Assembly: GCF_024055575.1 (NCBI RefSeq)
Contig: NZ_JAMXOE010000001.1
Span: 620,001 to 684,000 of the forward strand
Direction of reading: 5' to 3'
Origin: Mucilaginibacter flavidus
GTDB lineage: Bacteria > Bacteroidota > Bacteroidia > Sphingobacteriales > Sphingobacteriaceae
DNA: 64,000 nt
Below the pieces are notes generated by a model that saw nothing but the letters and a program-made list of their open reading frames with translations, did no database searches and was not told where the DNA came from. This document shows, one piece after another, positions 24,119 through 32,740 of this stretch. Both the position numbers and the translations under genes were made by a program. Every line of letters starts with the position of its first letter. The stretch's first letter is position 1.

Positions 24119-24697
24119 ATGGAAGAAGACATTCTTATACAGATAAGTAACCGCATTAAAGAGCGCCGGCGCGAAAAAAACATCACCGTACAGGAACTTG
24201 CCGTAAGGGCCAATGTAAGTAAAGGATTAATATCCCAAATTGAAAACAGCCGCACCATACCATCGTTAATGGTGTTGATCGAAATTATTAAAGCCCTTGA
24301 AATTGACCTTAACGAATTTTTCAAAGACATCCGATCAAAAAGCGCCGACCTCCCCATCCTCGTAAAACGCAAAGCCGAGTACGACCACTTTGAAAAAGAA
24401 CATGCCACCGGCTTTCTGTATCACCGCATTTTTACACAATCCATTAACCCCTCTACCGTCGACATTGTAATACTTGAACTGGAACCCGACGCCACCCGCC
24501 CCCTGGTTGAAACCGACGCCTTTGAATATAAGTATATCATATCCGGAGAAATTGAATACCAGTTTAACGAGGAAAAGATAATTCTAAACCAGGGCGACTC
24601 CATGCTTTTTGATGGCCGCATACCCCACACCCCAAAAAACATGGGCACAACCACAGCCAGCATGCTGGTTATTTATTTTTTTGAGGAGAAGAAGTAG
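24119..24697 (+). CDS. XRE-family transcription regulator with cupin domain
   Basis: The 192-aa product, starting MEEDILIQISNRIKERR, has an N-terminal helix-turn-helix (about 10-65: NITVQELAVRANVSKGLISQIE split at the usual turn) and a C-terminal cupin barrel (about 110-190: LELEPDATRP, YIISGEIEYQF, LNQGDSMLFDGRIPHTPKN). An upstream in-frame ATG at 24095 would add eight residues overlapping the likely promoter, so 24119 is chosen. It is divergent from phnZ and precedes the phnX-like operon, and is the best candidate for binding the TTAGTTTA elements at 22949, 24038 and 24953. The cupin may sense an aminophosphonate or its product; that is inference. Confidence 0.87.
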   Translation: MEEDILIQISNRIKERRREKNITVQELAVRANVSKGLISQIENSRTIPSLMVLIEIIKALEIDLNEFFKDIRSKSADLPILVKRKAEYDHFEKEHATGFLYHRIFTQSINPSTVDIVILELEPDATRPLVETDAFEYKYIISGEIEYQFNEEKIILNQGDSMLFDGRIPHTPKNMGTTTASMLVIYFFEEKK

Positions 24698-24713
24698 GTC
24701 CGTTTTAAACTAC

Positions 24714-24860
24714 CGTCATTGCGAGGAACGAAGCAACCTCTACGAAGGACAGTCACGGACCTCTCTATTGATGGTGACCTTACAGCGGCTGGTAGGTCAC
24801 CACAAAGTTTTGCCCCGTTGATTAGCATACGTAGAGGTTGCTTCGTTCCTCGCAATGACG
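24714..24860. repeat. Interspersed inverted repeat, CGTCATTGCGAGG family (147 bp)
   Basis: Starts CGTCATTGCGAGGAACGAAG and ends CTTCGTTCCTCGCAATGACG, giving 20-bp perfect terminal inverted repeats. Exactly 147 bp, the same as the copies at 30896 and 31463. It lies between the regulator and the phnX-like operon. Confidence 0.85.
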
Positions 24861-24952
24861 CGGTGAGGCATTCCGCCACCGAAGCGTCTTTCGGACTTCC
24901 GGACTTTCCCGACTTTTCGGACTTCTTAACTTTCTTCACACAAAATTAATCT

Positions 24953-24992
24953 TAATTTAGTTTGATATTAATAAACTTAGTTTAGTATTGCT
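24953..24992 (+). promoter_or_regulatory. Shared 40-bp promoter/operator element, phnX-like operon copy
   Basis: Starts TAATTTAGTTTGATATTAAT and ends TTTAGTATTGCT, 35/40 identical to the susC copy read on the other strand. It ends 19 bp before the ATG at 25012. TAGTATTG may be the -7 element. Confidence 0.7.
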
Positions 24993-25011
24993 CAACAATC
25001 CTTAAACAATT

Positions 25012-25698
25012 ATGTCGATAAAATTAGTAGTGTTTGATATAGCCGGAACAACGGTGAAAGACGACCACGATGTGAGCAAGGCCTTCCAGGCTGCCTTATT
25101 AAAATCAGGGTACGAGGTCCCGCTCGAACTGATAAACCCGTTGATGGGCTACGAAAAAAACCTTGCCATTAAGCAAATTCTGCGTCTGCACGAGCACAAC
25201 GATGCCAAGATAACCACTGAGTTGGTAAGCAAAATCCATAAGGAATTTGTACACCAAATGATAGAACATTATAAATCGGCCCCTGGTATTGAACCCCTGC
25301 CAAATGTAGAAGAAACCTTTGCCGCCCTGCGTGCAAAAGGCGTACAGGTGGGCATCAACACCGGCTTTTCGCGCGACATTGCCGACACCATTGTTAACCG
25401 CCTGCAATGGGTAAAAAAAGGACTGATAGATCATGTAATTGGTTCGGACGAGGTTGAACTTGGCCGTCCCCACCCTTACATGATACAGAAAATGATGGTT
25501 GATGGTAAAATTGACCGGGCGCGCGAAGTTGCCAAAGTTGGCGATACCGAAGTTGATGTGCGCGAAGGGCAAAATGCTGGCTGCAAATATGTAATTGGCG
25601 TTACTACCGGCATATTTACCCGGCAGGAGCTTGAATCATACAATCCTACACATATTATTGACGATATTGCTGATGTATTAACCATCATAAGCAAATAG
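25012..25698 (+). CDS. Phosphonatase-like HAD hydrolase (PhnX-like, TIGR03351 type)
   Basis: Probably hydrolyses phosphonoacetaldehyde or a close analogue to phosphate and an aldehyde. The 228-aa product shows the phosphonatase form of HAD motif I, DIAGTT (Asp9, with Ala in place of the second Asp). The cap segment MGYEKNLAI places Lys49 where phosphonatase has its Schiff-base lysine (MGLLK). Motif II INTGFSRD and motif IV VGDTEVDVREG are intact. The first gene of a three-gene rightward operon with DUF5690 and TIGR03364 genes. Its promoter shares the 40-bp element with susC. Confidence 0.88.
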   Translation: MSIKLVVFDIAGTTVKDDHDVSKAFQAALLKSGYEVPLELINPLMGYEKNLAIKQILRLHEHNDAKITTELVSKIHKEFVHQMIEHYKSAPGIEPLPNVEETFAALRAKGVQVGINTGFSRDIADTIVNRLQWVKKGLIDHVIGSDEVELGRPHPYMIQKMMVDGKIDRAREVAKVGDTEVDVREGQNAGCKYVIGVTTGIFTRQELESYNPTHIIDDIADVLTIISK

Positions 25699-25702
25699 TT
25701 GT

Positions 25703-27022
25703 ATGACGATAATGGATAGCCTGCGCGCTAAAGTTGCCAAGTGGCCTTATGCGCTTTTATCGGTAATGGCGGGTATTGCAGCCTTTGGGGCCTACACATC
25801 AATGTATGCGTTCCGCAAAGCTTTTGTTGCCGGTACGTTTACGGGCTATCAATATTTCCATATCGACTTTAAAGTTTGGCTGGTAATTGCCCAGATAATG
25901 GGCTATGCAATGGCCAAGTTCTACGGCATCCGTTTTATATCCGAAATAACGGGTAAAAAACGCGGCATTACCATTTTAATGCTTATCGGCATTGCCTGGC
26001 TGGCTTTACTGGGTTTCGCTTTGGTACCCGCTCCTTATAATGTTGTTTTCCTTTTAATAAACGGCTTCCCGCTGGGTTTAATATGGGGTTTGGTATTTAG
26101 CTACCTCGAAGGCAGGCGGTCGACCGAATTCATGGCTGCAGTACTATCAGTGAGCCTGATATTTGCCTCGGGGTTTGTGAAAACAATAGGTAAATATCTT
26201 TTAAAAGCATTACCTATAACAGATTTCCAGATGCCGTTTTTAACGGGGGCGCTGTTCGTGATCCCGATGTTGCTGTTCGTGTTGTTACTTGAGCTTATGC
26301 CAGCGCCTTCGGAAGAAGACATCAAACTGCGCACCAAACGCAAACCCATGAATGCAGCAGAGCGCAAGGCATTCTTAAAAAGGTTTTTACCCGGCATTAT
26401 TATCACCCTTGTTATTTACGTTTTACTAACTGTTATGCGCGATGTGCGCGACAGCTTTGAACGCGAACTATGGGATAGCTTTGGCATAAAAGATCCGCTG
26501 ATTTTCACCACAACCAGCACCCAAATATCGATATTCGTATTGATCGCCATTAGCCTGATGATACTGGTGCGTAAAAACCTGCGGGCATTCACCATTATCC
26601 ACCTGATGATAATAGGCGGTTGTGCAGCCATCGGCGTATCAACCCTGCTTTTCTCCTTAAATATGATAAGCCCTACCAACTGGATGATTGTCACCGGTTT
26701 GGGCCTTTACATGGGCTATATCCCTTATAACGCCATATTTTTTGAGCGGATGATAGCTACGTTCCATTACAAAAGCAACGTGGGCTTCCTTATTTACGTT
26801 GCCGACTCAATCGGTTACCTGGGTAGCGTTAGCCTGCTGCTGATAAAGGAACTGGGTAAACCAACCATAAGCTGGGCCGACTTTTTTAAAGAAGGTGTGG
26901 TGTTCGTGGCGATAATAGGTGGCATCGGTGGTATATTATCCCTTATTTATTTTTTACGAAGCGCCCGCAAAATCAATAAAAGCGAAGAGCCGCAAGGCGA
27001 ATTAAACATATTACCTGTATGA
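25703..27022 (+). CDS. DUF5690 family multi-pass membrane protein, MFS-like
   Basis: A 439-aa inner-membrane protein with about 12 predicted helices in the pattern of major facilitator proteins (KWPYALLSVMAGIAAFGAYT, FRKAFVAG near the first loop, a basic central loop KLRTKRKPMNAAERK). I recognise it as DUF5690, which is not functionally characterised as far as I know. It starts 4 bp after the phnX-like stop and overlaps the flavoenzyme gene by 4 bp (ATGA), so it is translationally linked to both. A transporter for an aminophosphonate or its breakdown product is the natural inference. Confidence 0.82.
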   Translation: MTIMDSLRAKVAKWPYALLSVMAGIAAFGAYTSMYAFRKAFVAGTFTGYQYFHIDFKVWLVIAQIMGYAMAKFYGIRFISEITGKKRGITILMLIGIAWLALLGFALVPAPYNVVFLLINGFPLGLIWGLVFSYLEGRRSTEFMAAVLSVSLIFASGFVKTIGKYLLKALPITDFQMPFLTGALFVIPMLLFVLLLELMPAPSEEDIKLRTKRKPMNAAERKAFLKRFLPGIIITLVIYVLLTVMRDVRDSFERELWDSFGIKDPLIFTTTSTQISIFVLIAISLMILVRKNLRAFTIIHLMIIGGCAAIGVSTLLFSLNMISPTNWMIVTGLGLYMGYIPYNAIFFERMIATFHYKSNVGFLIYVADSIGYLGSVSLLLIKELGKPTISWADFFKEGVVFVAIIGGIGGILSLIYFLRSARKINKSEEPQGELNILPV

Positions 27023-28191
27023 CACAAACATCTTCTGCCTCCTCCGCTAATCAGCGGAGGTCGGGGGGCTCGGCAATTATAATTGGTGCCGGTATTGTTG
27101 GTTTGGCTACCGCCCGTGCGCTGGCACTCAGAGGCTATAACATAACCATTTTTGAGCGTAACGAACGCGCCGTCGGTGCATCCATCCGTAATTTCGGGAT
27201 GGTGTGGCCCATAGGGCAGGCAACCGGCCCATTGTTTGAAAGGGCCATGCTGTCGCGCAGTATCTGGAAAGAAATTTGCACCGAAGCCAGCATCTGGCAC
27301 AACGAAGTCGGCTCCCTGCATTTGGCATACCATGATGACGAGCTGCAGGTTATAAAAGAATATGTGGAGGTTAACCATAACCACCGCGACTGCGCTTTAC
27401 TTACCGCCGAACAGGCCTTGCAAAAATCCCCGGCAGTTAATCCGGATGGGTTAAAGGGCGCTTTGTGGAGCGGCGAAGAAATGATTGTCGAATCGCGCGT
27501 AGCAGTTGGGCAGGTTGCAAAATACCTGGCCGAAAAATATGGCGTAGTGTTTCACTGGAACACTGCCATCAGCCAGATTGAACATCCAAGAGTTTTTTCC
27601 GGCAACCGTGTTTGGGAAGCAGACGAGATATTTGTTTGCAGCGGCGCCGATTTTGAAACGCTGTACCCCGAACTGTTTTTAGAAACAAACATTACCAAAT
27701 GCAAACTGCAAATGATGCGCCTGGTTACCCAGCCGGATGAATGGCGGATAGGCCCATCACTATGCGGCGGCCTCTCCATGATACACTACCCCGGTTTCCA
27801 GGCGGCAGCTTCGTTGCCAGCCCTGCGCAAACGCTATGAGGAGCAGTACGCCGAATACCTTAAATGGGGCATCCATGTTATGGTATCGCAAAACGGCAGC
27901 GGCGAACTAACCATCGGCGACTCGCACGAATACGGCCTGGTGCACGACCCTTTCGACAAGGAATTTATTAATACTATGATAACTTCCTACTTACAAACTT
28001 TTGCCACTTTTAAGGACTGGAAGCTGCTGCAATCGTGGCACGGCATCTACCCAAAAATGATGAATGGCGCAACCGAACTGATTGTTGATATTGCCCCCGG
28101 CGTAACCGTTATAAACGGTGTTGGCGGCAATGGGATGACGTTGTCGTTTGGCTTGTGCGAGGAGGTAATTGGGCAAAGAGTTGGCAGTTAA
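27019..28191 (+). CDS. FAD-dependent oxidoreductase, TIGR03364 type (aminophosphonate-associated)
   Basis: A DAO-family flavoenzyme of 390 aa. The FAD loop SAIIIGAGIVGLATARAL follows an unusual low-complexity start (TSSASSANQRRSGG). Later motifs are VGASIRNFGMVWPIGQ (typical of TIGR03364 proteins) and a C-terminal VINGVGGNGMTLSFGL. This family is known to sit beside PhnX-like TIGR03351 hydrolases, as here, and is proposed to oxidise an AEP-like aminophosphonate to the aldehyde used by that hydrolase. The start overlaps the DUF5690 stop (ATGA). Codons 8-14 coincide with a perfect hairpin (27041-27060), which looks like a short repeat inserted into the N-terminus. Confidence 0.88.
   Translation: MTQTSSASSANQRRSGGSAIIIGAGIVGLATARALALRGYNITIFERNERAVGASIRNFGMVWPIGQATGPLFERAMLSRSIWKEICTEASIWHNEVGSLHLAYHDDELQVIKEYVEVNHNHRDCALLTAEQALQKSPAVNPDGLKGALWSGEEMIVESRVAVGQVAKYLAEKYGVVFHWNTAISQIEHPRVFSGNRVWEADEIFVCSGADFETLYPELFLETNITKCKLQMMRLVTQPDEWRIGPSLCGGLSMIHYPGFQAAASLPALRKRYEEQYAEYLKWGIHVMVSQNGSGELTIGDSHEYGLVHDPFDKEFINTMITSYLQTFATFKDWKLLQSWHGIYPKMMNGATELIVDIAPGVTVINGVGGNGMTLSFGLCEEVIGQRVGS
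27041..27060. repeat. Palindromic hairpin inside the 5' end of the flavoenzyme gene
   Basis: CCTCCGCTAATCAGCGGAGG, 8-bp stem and 4-nt loop, 22 bp after the ATG. It encodes the odd SSANQRR segment ahead of the Rossmann fold. Confidence 0.6.
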
Positions 28192-28338
28192 CAGTTTCCA
28201 GTTGGCAGTAATTTGCTTTTAAAAACGGAATACAATTTACTGAAAGAGTCGTTAATTTTGATTTCATTGGGATAAAACTGCCCACTGCAAACCGGCAACT
28301 GCAAACTAAACAGTACTATATTTACTTCTACAAACAAA
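28192..28338. other. Repeat-rich gap before the phospholipase C gene
   Basis: Contains AGTTGGCAGTTAACAG and CAGTTGGCAGT, then the inverse ACTGCAAACC and GGCAACTGCAAACT. The same word family fills 12844-12903. No gene is seen; the phospholipase promoter should lie here, and the TTAGTTTA element is absent. Confidence 0.45.
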
Positions 28339-30873
28339 ATGGATACCAGGAGAGATTTTATTAAAAAAGCGGCGTTACTAACAGGTGCAGCCGGCTTATC
28401 GGGTTTAATACCGGCTTCAATACAGAAGGCAATGGCCATTAACCCGGCGCCGGGAAGCACCTACATGGATGCCGAACACATAGTTATCCTGATGCAGGAA
28501 AACCGCTCGTTCGACCATGTGTATGGTACGCTTAAAGGTGTGCGTGGTTACAACGACCCGCGCGCCATCAATCTCCCTAATAAAAATAAAGTATGGCTGC
28601 AGTCAAACGCCAGGGGAGAAACTTATGCACCTTTCCGCCTCGATATAAAAAACACAAAAACCACCTGGATGAATTCGCTGCCGCACTCGTGGCGCAACCA
28701 GGTGAATGCCCGCAACGATGGCAAGTTTGATAAATGGCTCGACAATAAACGCAGCGGCAACAAGGAATACGCAAATATGCCGCTTACCCTCGGTTACCAC
28801 ACTCGTGAAGACATCCCTTTTTATTACGCTCTGGCTGATGCTTTTACCGTTTGCGACCAAAACTTTTGCTCGGCACTGACCGGTACTAATCCCAACCGCC
28901 TTTATTTTTGGACCGGTACTATCCGCGAAGAACAAAACGAAGATGCACTGGCCCACGTTTGGAACGAGGATATGGATTACGGCACCCTTAAATGGAAGAC
29001 CTTTCCCGAACGTTTGGAAGATGCCGGCATATCATGGAACTGCTACCAAAATGAAGTAGCTATTGATACCGGTTTTGAGGGCGAGGAAGACCCCTGGCTT
29101 TCAAACTTCCAGGATAACGCACTGGAATTTTTCGAACAATACAACATCCACCTGCACAAGCCGCACATCATCGCCATGGAAAAAAGGGCGACTGAATTGC
29201 CTGCCAAAATTGATGAACTGCAAAAGAAAATAGACGCCCTCCCTGCCGGCGATGCACATATCAGTCACCTTAAAAAACAATTAAGGGAGATGCAGAATTA
29301 CCTTAAAGGCGTATTGAAAGAGCGTGAAACGTATAACCCGGAAATGTTTGATAAGCTGTCGGACAGGGAAAAAAGCCTGCACAACAAAGCTTTCAGCAAT
29401 AATAAAAACGACCCGGACTACCGAACGCTTACTGATTTAAAATATACCGACAACGGCACCATGCGTGAGTTGAAAGTACCTAAGGGTGATGTGCTGCACC
29501 AATTCAGAGAAGATGTAAACACCGGCAAGCTGCCAACTGTATCGTGGGTAACTGCACCCGAAAACTTCTCCGATCATCCCAGCGCGGCCTGGTTTGGGGC
29601 ATGGTATGTTTCGGAAGTATTGGATATCCTTACCAAAAACCCTGAAGTTTGGAAGAAAACCATATTTATACTGGCCTATGACGAAAACGACGGCTACTTT
29701 GACCACGTACCACCATTTACCGCGCCGCATTCGCACAAAAGCGGAACCGGCAAAGTATCTGAAGGTATTGATACCCGCGTTGAGTTTGTAACCCGCGAGC
29801 AGGAACTGGCCCGAAAAGATTTCCCGGAACATTACGAAAAAGAGAATGCCATCGGCCTTGGCTTTCGGGTGCCGTTGTTGATAGCATCGCCATGGAGCAA
29901 AGGCGGCTGGGTGAACTCCGAAGTATTCGACCATACATCCACACTACAATTTTTAGAGAAATTCCTCAGCAAAAAAACCGGCAAAAACATCGTTGAATCA
30001 AATATCAGCGAATGGCGTCGTACTGTTTGTGGTGATTTGACTTCGGCTTTCAGGCCTTATAATGGCGAAGCAATCCCGACACCTGCCTTTGTACCAAAAA
30101 ATGAATCGATTGAAGGCATACACAAGGCCCAGTTTAAAAAACTGCCTGATGATTATAAGGTGCTTACTGCCGATGAAATTGCACTGATTAACAAAAACCC
30201 TCATGCGTCGCCCTACATGCCGAAGCAGGAACCGGGTATAAAACCATCGTGCCCCCTGCCTTACCAGCTGTATGCTGATGGCAAATTGAGTGCCGATAAA
30301 AAAACATTCGGACTAAAACTTACAGCCAGCAATAAATATTTCGGAAGCGCTGCATCAGGCTCACCGTTTAACGTTTATGCGCCGGGCAAGTATCTGAAGG
30401 AAGATTTGCGTACCTGGGCCTACACTGCCAAAGCCGGTGACACCCTTGCCGACGAATGGCCGTTAAGCGATTTTGAAAACGACAATTACCACCTGCGCGT
30501 TTATGGCCCCAACGGCTTTTACCGCGAATTTAAAGGCTCCGTTAACGACCCTGATTTAGATATTACTGCCGAATACCAGGCCGGCCACCCTGACGCCAAA
30601 AAACTTACAGGCAATATTGAACTAAAGTTGCATAACCACAGCGCACAACAAAAAAGTGTAGTGATAACCGATAATGCTTACAAAACCAACAACCATGTGG
30701 CGGTTATAAAACCGGGAGCAGCATCAACCATATTGTTAAACCTGGCGACAAGCCATAACTGGTACGATTTTACAGTAAAAGTAAGCGGTATACAAACCTT
30801 TGAGAAACGCTACGCCGGCCGGGTTGAGACCGGTAAACCCAGCTTTAGTGACCCGCAGATGGGGAAGGTGTGA
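28339..30873 (+). CDS. Phosphocholine-specific phospholipase C, Tat-exported
   Basis: Non-metal phospholipase C of the PF04185 family, which releases phosphorylated head groups from phospholipids. The 844-aa product starts with a twin-arginine signal (TRRDFIKKAALLTGAAG). The catalytic domain (about 45-560) has HIVILMQENRSFDHVYGTLKG, LTGTNPNRLYFWTGT, FILAYDENDGYFDHVPPF and VPLLIASPWSKGGWV. Two C-terminal DUF756-like beta domains (about 660-830) follow. Residues 275-330 contain a Lys/Glu-rich likely coiled-coil insertion (LPAKIDELQKKIDALPAG). It lies 147 bp after the aminophosphonate flavoenzyme on the same strand, so it may supply phosphorus-containing head groups. Confidence 0.93.
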   Translation: MDTRRDFIKKAALLTGAAGLSGLIPASIQKAMAINPAPGSTYMDAEHIVILMQENRSFDHVYGTLKGVRGYNDPRAINLPNKNKVWLQSNARGETYAPFRLDIKNTKTTWMNSLPHSWRNQVNARNDGKFDKWLDNKRSGNKEYANMPLTLGYHTREDIPFYYALADAFTVCDQNFCSALTGTNPNRLYFWTGTIREEQNEDALAHVWNEDMDYGTLKWKTFPERLEDAGISWNCYQNEVAIDTGFEGEEDPWLSNFQDNALEFFEQYNIHLHKPHIIAMEKRATELPAKIDELQKKIDALPAGDAHISHLKKQLREMQNYLKGVLKERETYNPEMFDKLSDREKSLHNKAFSNNKNDPDYRTLTDLKYTDNGTMRELKVPKGDVLHQFREDVNTGKLPTVSWVTAPENFSDHPSAAWFGAWYVSEVLDILTKNPEVWKKTIFILAYDENDGYFDHVPPFTAPHSHKSGTGKVSEGIDTRVEFVTREQELARKDFPEHYEKENAIGLGFRVPLLIASPWSKGGWVNSEVFDHTSTLQFLEKFLSKKTGKNIVESNISEWRRTVCGDLTSAFRPYNGEAIPTPAFVPKNESIEGIHKAQFKKLPDDYKVLTADEIALINKNPHASPYMPKQEPGIKPSCPLPYQLYADGKLSADKKTFGLKLTASNKYFGSAASGSPFNVYAPGKYLKEDLRTWAYTAKAGDTLADEWPLSDFENDNYHLRVYGPNGFYREFKGSVNDPDLDITAEYQAGHPDAKKLTGNIELKLHNHSAQQKSVVITDNAYKTNNHVAVIKPGAASTILLNLATSHNWYDFTVKVSGIQTFEKRYAGRVETGKPSFSDPQMGKV

Positions 30874-30895
30874 GGCTTACGCTAAACATAATTAC

Positions 30896-31042
30896 CGTCA
30901 TTGCGAGGAACGAAGCAATCTCTGCGTAGGACAGTCATGGACCTGGATATTTGTGGCGCCCTAAATGCAGCTGATAGGTCACCACAGTGTTATTGCTCCC
31001 TGATTAGCATGTGAAGAGGTTGCTTCGTTCCTCGCAATGACG
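30896..31042. repeat. Interspersed inverted repeat, CGTCATTGCGAGG family (147 bp)
   Basis: Same ends and exact length as the copy at 24714. It lies between the convergent phospholipase C and thioredoxin genes and may act as a two-way terminator. Confidence 0.85.
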
Positions 31043-31062
31043 CGGGAGTATTACCTCCAACC

Positions 31063-31359
31063 CTAAACAAACTGCTGTATAACCTGCTGCAATTGCCCGG
31101 CCTGCATTACGCCGCTTTGGCGCCATTTGGTTTCGCTGTTTTTAAAAATCATTAAAGTGGGTACACTTTGCACTTTATAGGCATTAGCTGCCGCGGGGTT
31201 TTTGTCGATATCTATTTTGATGATGGTAACTTTATCGCCTAAGGCATCTTTTACCTGCTTTAGTATAGGCGGCATCATTTTACACGGCCCGCACCACTCT
31301 GCCGAAAAATCAACCAATACCGGTTTATCCGACGCTATTATCTCCTGAAAATTTGCCAT
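31063..31359 (-). CDS. trxA: Thioredoxin
   Basis: A cytoplasmic thiol-disulfide carrier of 98 aa with the active site WCGPCK (Cys23, Cys26), the conserved [24 protein letters not shown] and the cis-proline [10 protein letters not shown]. No signal peptide. Slightly shorter than E. coli TrxA. The start at 31359 is the first ATG of the frame. It stands alone between two copies of the 147-bp repeat. Confidence 0.95.
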   Translation of the reverse strand: MANFQEIIASDKPVLVDFSAEWCGPCKMMPPILKQVKDALGDKVTIIKIDIDKNPAAANAYKVQSVPTLMIFKNSETKWRQSGVMQAGQLQQVIQQFV

Positions 31360-31462
31360 AATCTTTTGGGTTTACAACAAGGTAACACTTATTGTGGCGA
31401 TATGGTTTATTATTTACGGAATATTACTCTGGCGATACAATAGATACCAACTATTACCCGCG

Positions 31463-31609
31463 CGTCATTGCGAGGAACGAAGCAACCTCTGCACACGCTA
31501 ATCACGAAGCATAAAACACATGGAGACCTATCAGCCGCTGTAAGGTCTCCATCAAAATTAACGTCCATGAATGTCCTAAGTAAAGATTGCTTCGTTCCTC
31601 GCAATGACG
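31463..31609. repeat. Interspersed inverted repeat, CGTCATTGCGAGG family (147 bp)
   Basis: Third copy of exactly 147 bp with the same 20-bp ends. Its middle resembles the copy at 23155 (ATGGAGACCTATCAGCCGC versus GTGGGGACCTATCAGCCGC) more than the copy at 24714, so at least two sub-families exist. Confidence 0.85.
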
Positions 31610-31626
31610 GTAAAGATCAAATCATC

Positions 31627-32493
31627 CTAATGCATCACCTTCGGTCTCACTGGCTGTAAAATATTATTATCCGACAACCAATCGGCCAAACGCTGCGGCC
31701 AGGTATTTATTGATTTTAGCTTTGAGCGCTGCCCCATATTGAAACCGTGGGCACCTTGTGTAAACAAATGTGCCTCAACCGGCACCTTAGCATCGCGGTA
31801 ACGCTGCAACAATTGCATTACGGGCACCGAACAACATGGGTCGTCATTGGCAGCCAATAGAAACGCCGGTGGCGCGTCTGAAGGGACAACATCCGGTACA
31901 TAAAGCGGACCCGGATATATTTGCACGATATAAGCAGGTTTTGAACTTTGCCGGTCTACCGGATCGGCGGCGTTAGGGTCGCCTTTGCCTTTATCAAATG
32001 CCACCATATCCACCACTTCCCCACCTGCCGAAAAACCCATCAAGCCAATGCGGTTAGTATCGATACCAAACTCGGCGGCCCGGCTGCGTACCAGGCGCAT
32101 CGCCCTAAACCCATCCTGTTTGGCATGTACATCAATTTTATAGGGTGATAAGGTATCACGCCCCAAACGATATTTTAATACAAAAACAGCCACGCCAAGG
32201 TTATTTAAAAACTTAGCGGGGTCAATACCCTCTGCCGTGTAAACCAGCAAGCGATGACCACCACCCGGACAAACCACTACGGCAGCGCCGGTAGCCTTAT
32301 CCTTAGGCGGTAAAAAAACGGTGAGTGATGGGTTGTGTACATTCCTCACCCAATAATCTTTGGCTAATTCAGGCTCGTTACTGCGGTTTTCAAAGCCCGG
32401 CGCACCTTTTTCCCAAAGGGGAATCACCGCAGGTTCGGTTTGCGCCCACAACAGGGCAGGGAACAACAATAGGATTAAACAAATTTTACGCAT
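31627..32493 (-). CDS. Exported alpha/beta hydrolase (carbohydrate-esterase-like)
   Basis: A 288-aa protein with signal peptide (ends LLWAQ), the oxyanion region VVCPGGGHR, the nucleophile elbow GFSAGGEV, and a C-terminal His in LFTQGAHGFNMG. The motif pattern is that of the BD-FAE/acetylxylan-esterase-like dienelactone hydrolase fold, common in Bacteroidota glycan loci. Substrate unknown. The catalytic Asp is likely in the NDDPC region. Confidence 0.85.
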   Translation of the reverse strand: MRKICLILLLFPALLWAQTEPAVIPLWEKGAPGFENRSNEPELAKDYWVRNVHNPSLTVFLPPKDKATGAAVVVCPGGGHRLLVYTAEGIDPAKFLNNLGVAVFVLKYRLGRDTLSPYKIDVHAKQDGFRAMRLVRSRAAEFGIDTNRIGLMGFSAGGEVVDMVAFDKGKGDPNAADPVDRQSSKPAYIVQIYPGPLYVPDVVPSDAPPAFLLAANDDPCCSVPVMQLLQRYRDAKVPVEAHLFTQGAHGFNMGQRSKLKSINTWPQRLADWLSDNNILQPVRPKVMH

Positions 32494-32575
32494 CGTTAGG
32501 TTGATTGAGTTGTTAAATATAACTATTTAACGCGCCCATGGCAACAGGTACAAATTACATTGCCGCCCTGCAATT

Positions 32576-32712
32576 TTTGGCTAAAGCCCCCGGGCTGACT
32601 CCTGACGTTCCATCACTTAAAAGTGACGGCAATGAATTTTTTTGATTCGATTATTCATTGCCGTCGGTTAAAACCAACGGATTAGCGGGCAACAAAAGAG
32701 GCTTTAGCCAAA
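32576..32712. repeat. Palindromic element, TTTGGCTAAAGCC type (137 bp)
   Basis: Outer arms TTTGGCTAAAGC / GCTTTAGCCAAA and inner arms GACGGCAATGAAT / ATTCATTGCCGTC; the whole can fold as a long hairpin. It fills the gap between the kelch and esterase genes. Confidence 0.65.
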
Positions 32713-32740
32713 TTAAACTATGCGATTTTCTGCAACGATT

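Noticed and set aside
24714..24860. Insertion sequence
   Set aside because: The repeat has long inverted ends but no room for a transposase and no clear target duplication, so it is listed as an interspersed repeat.
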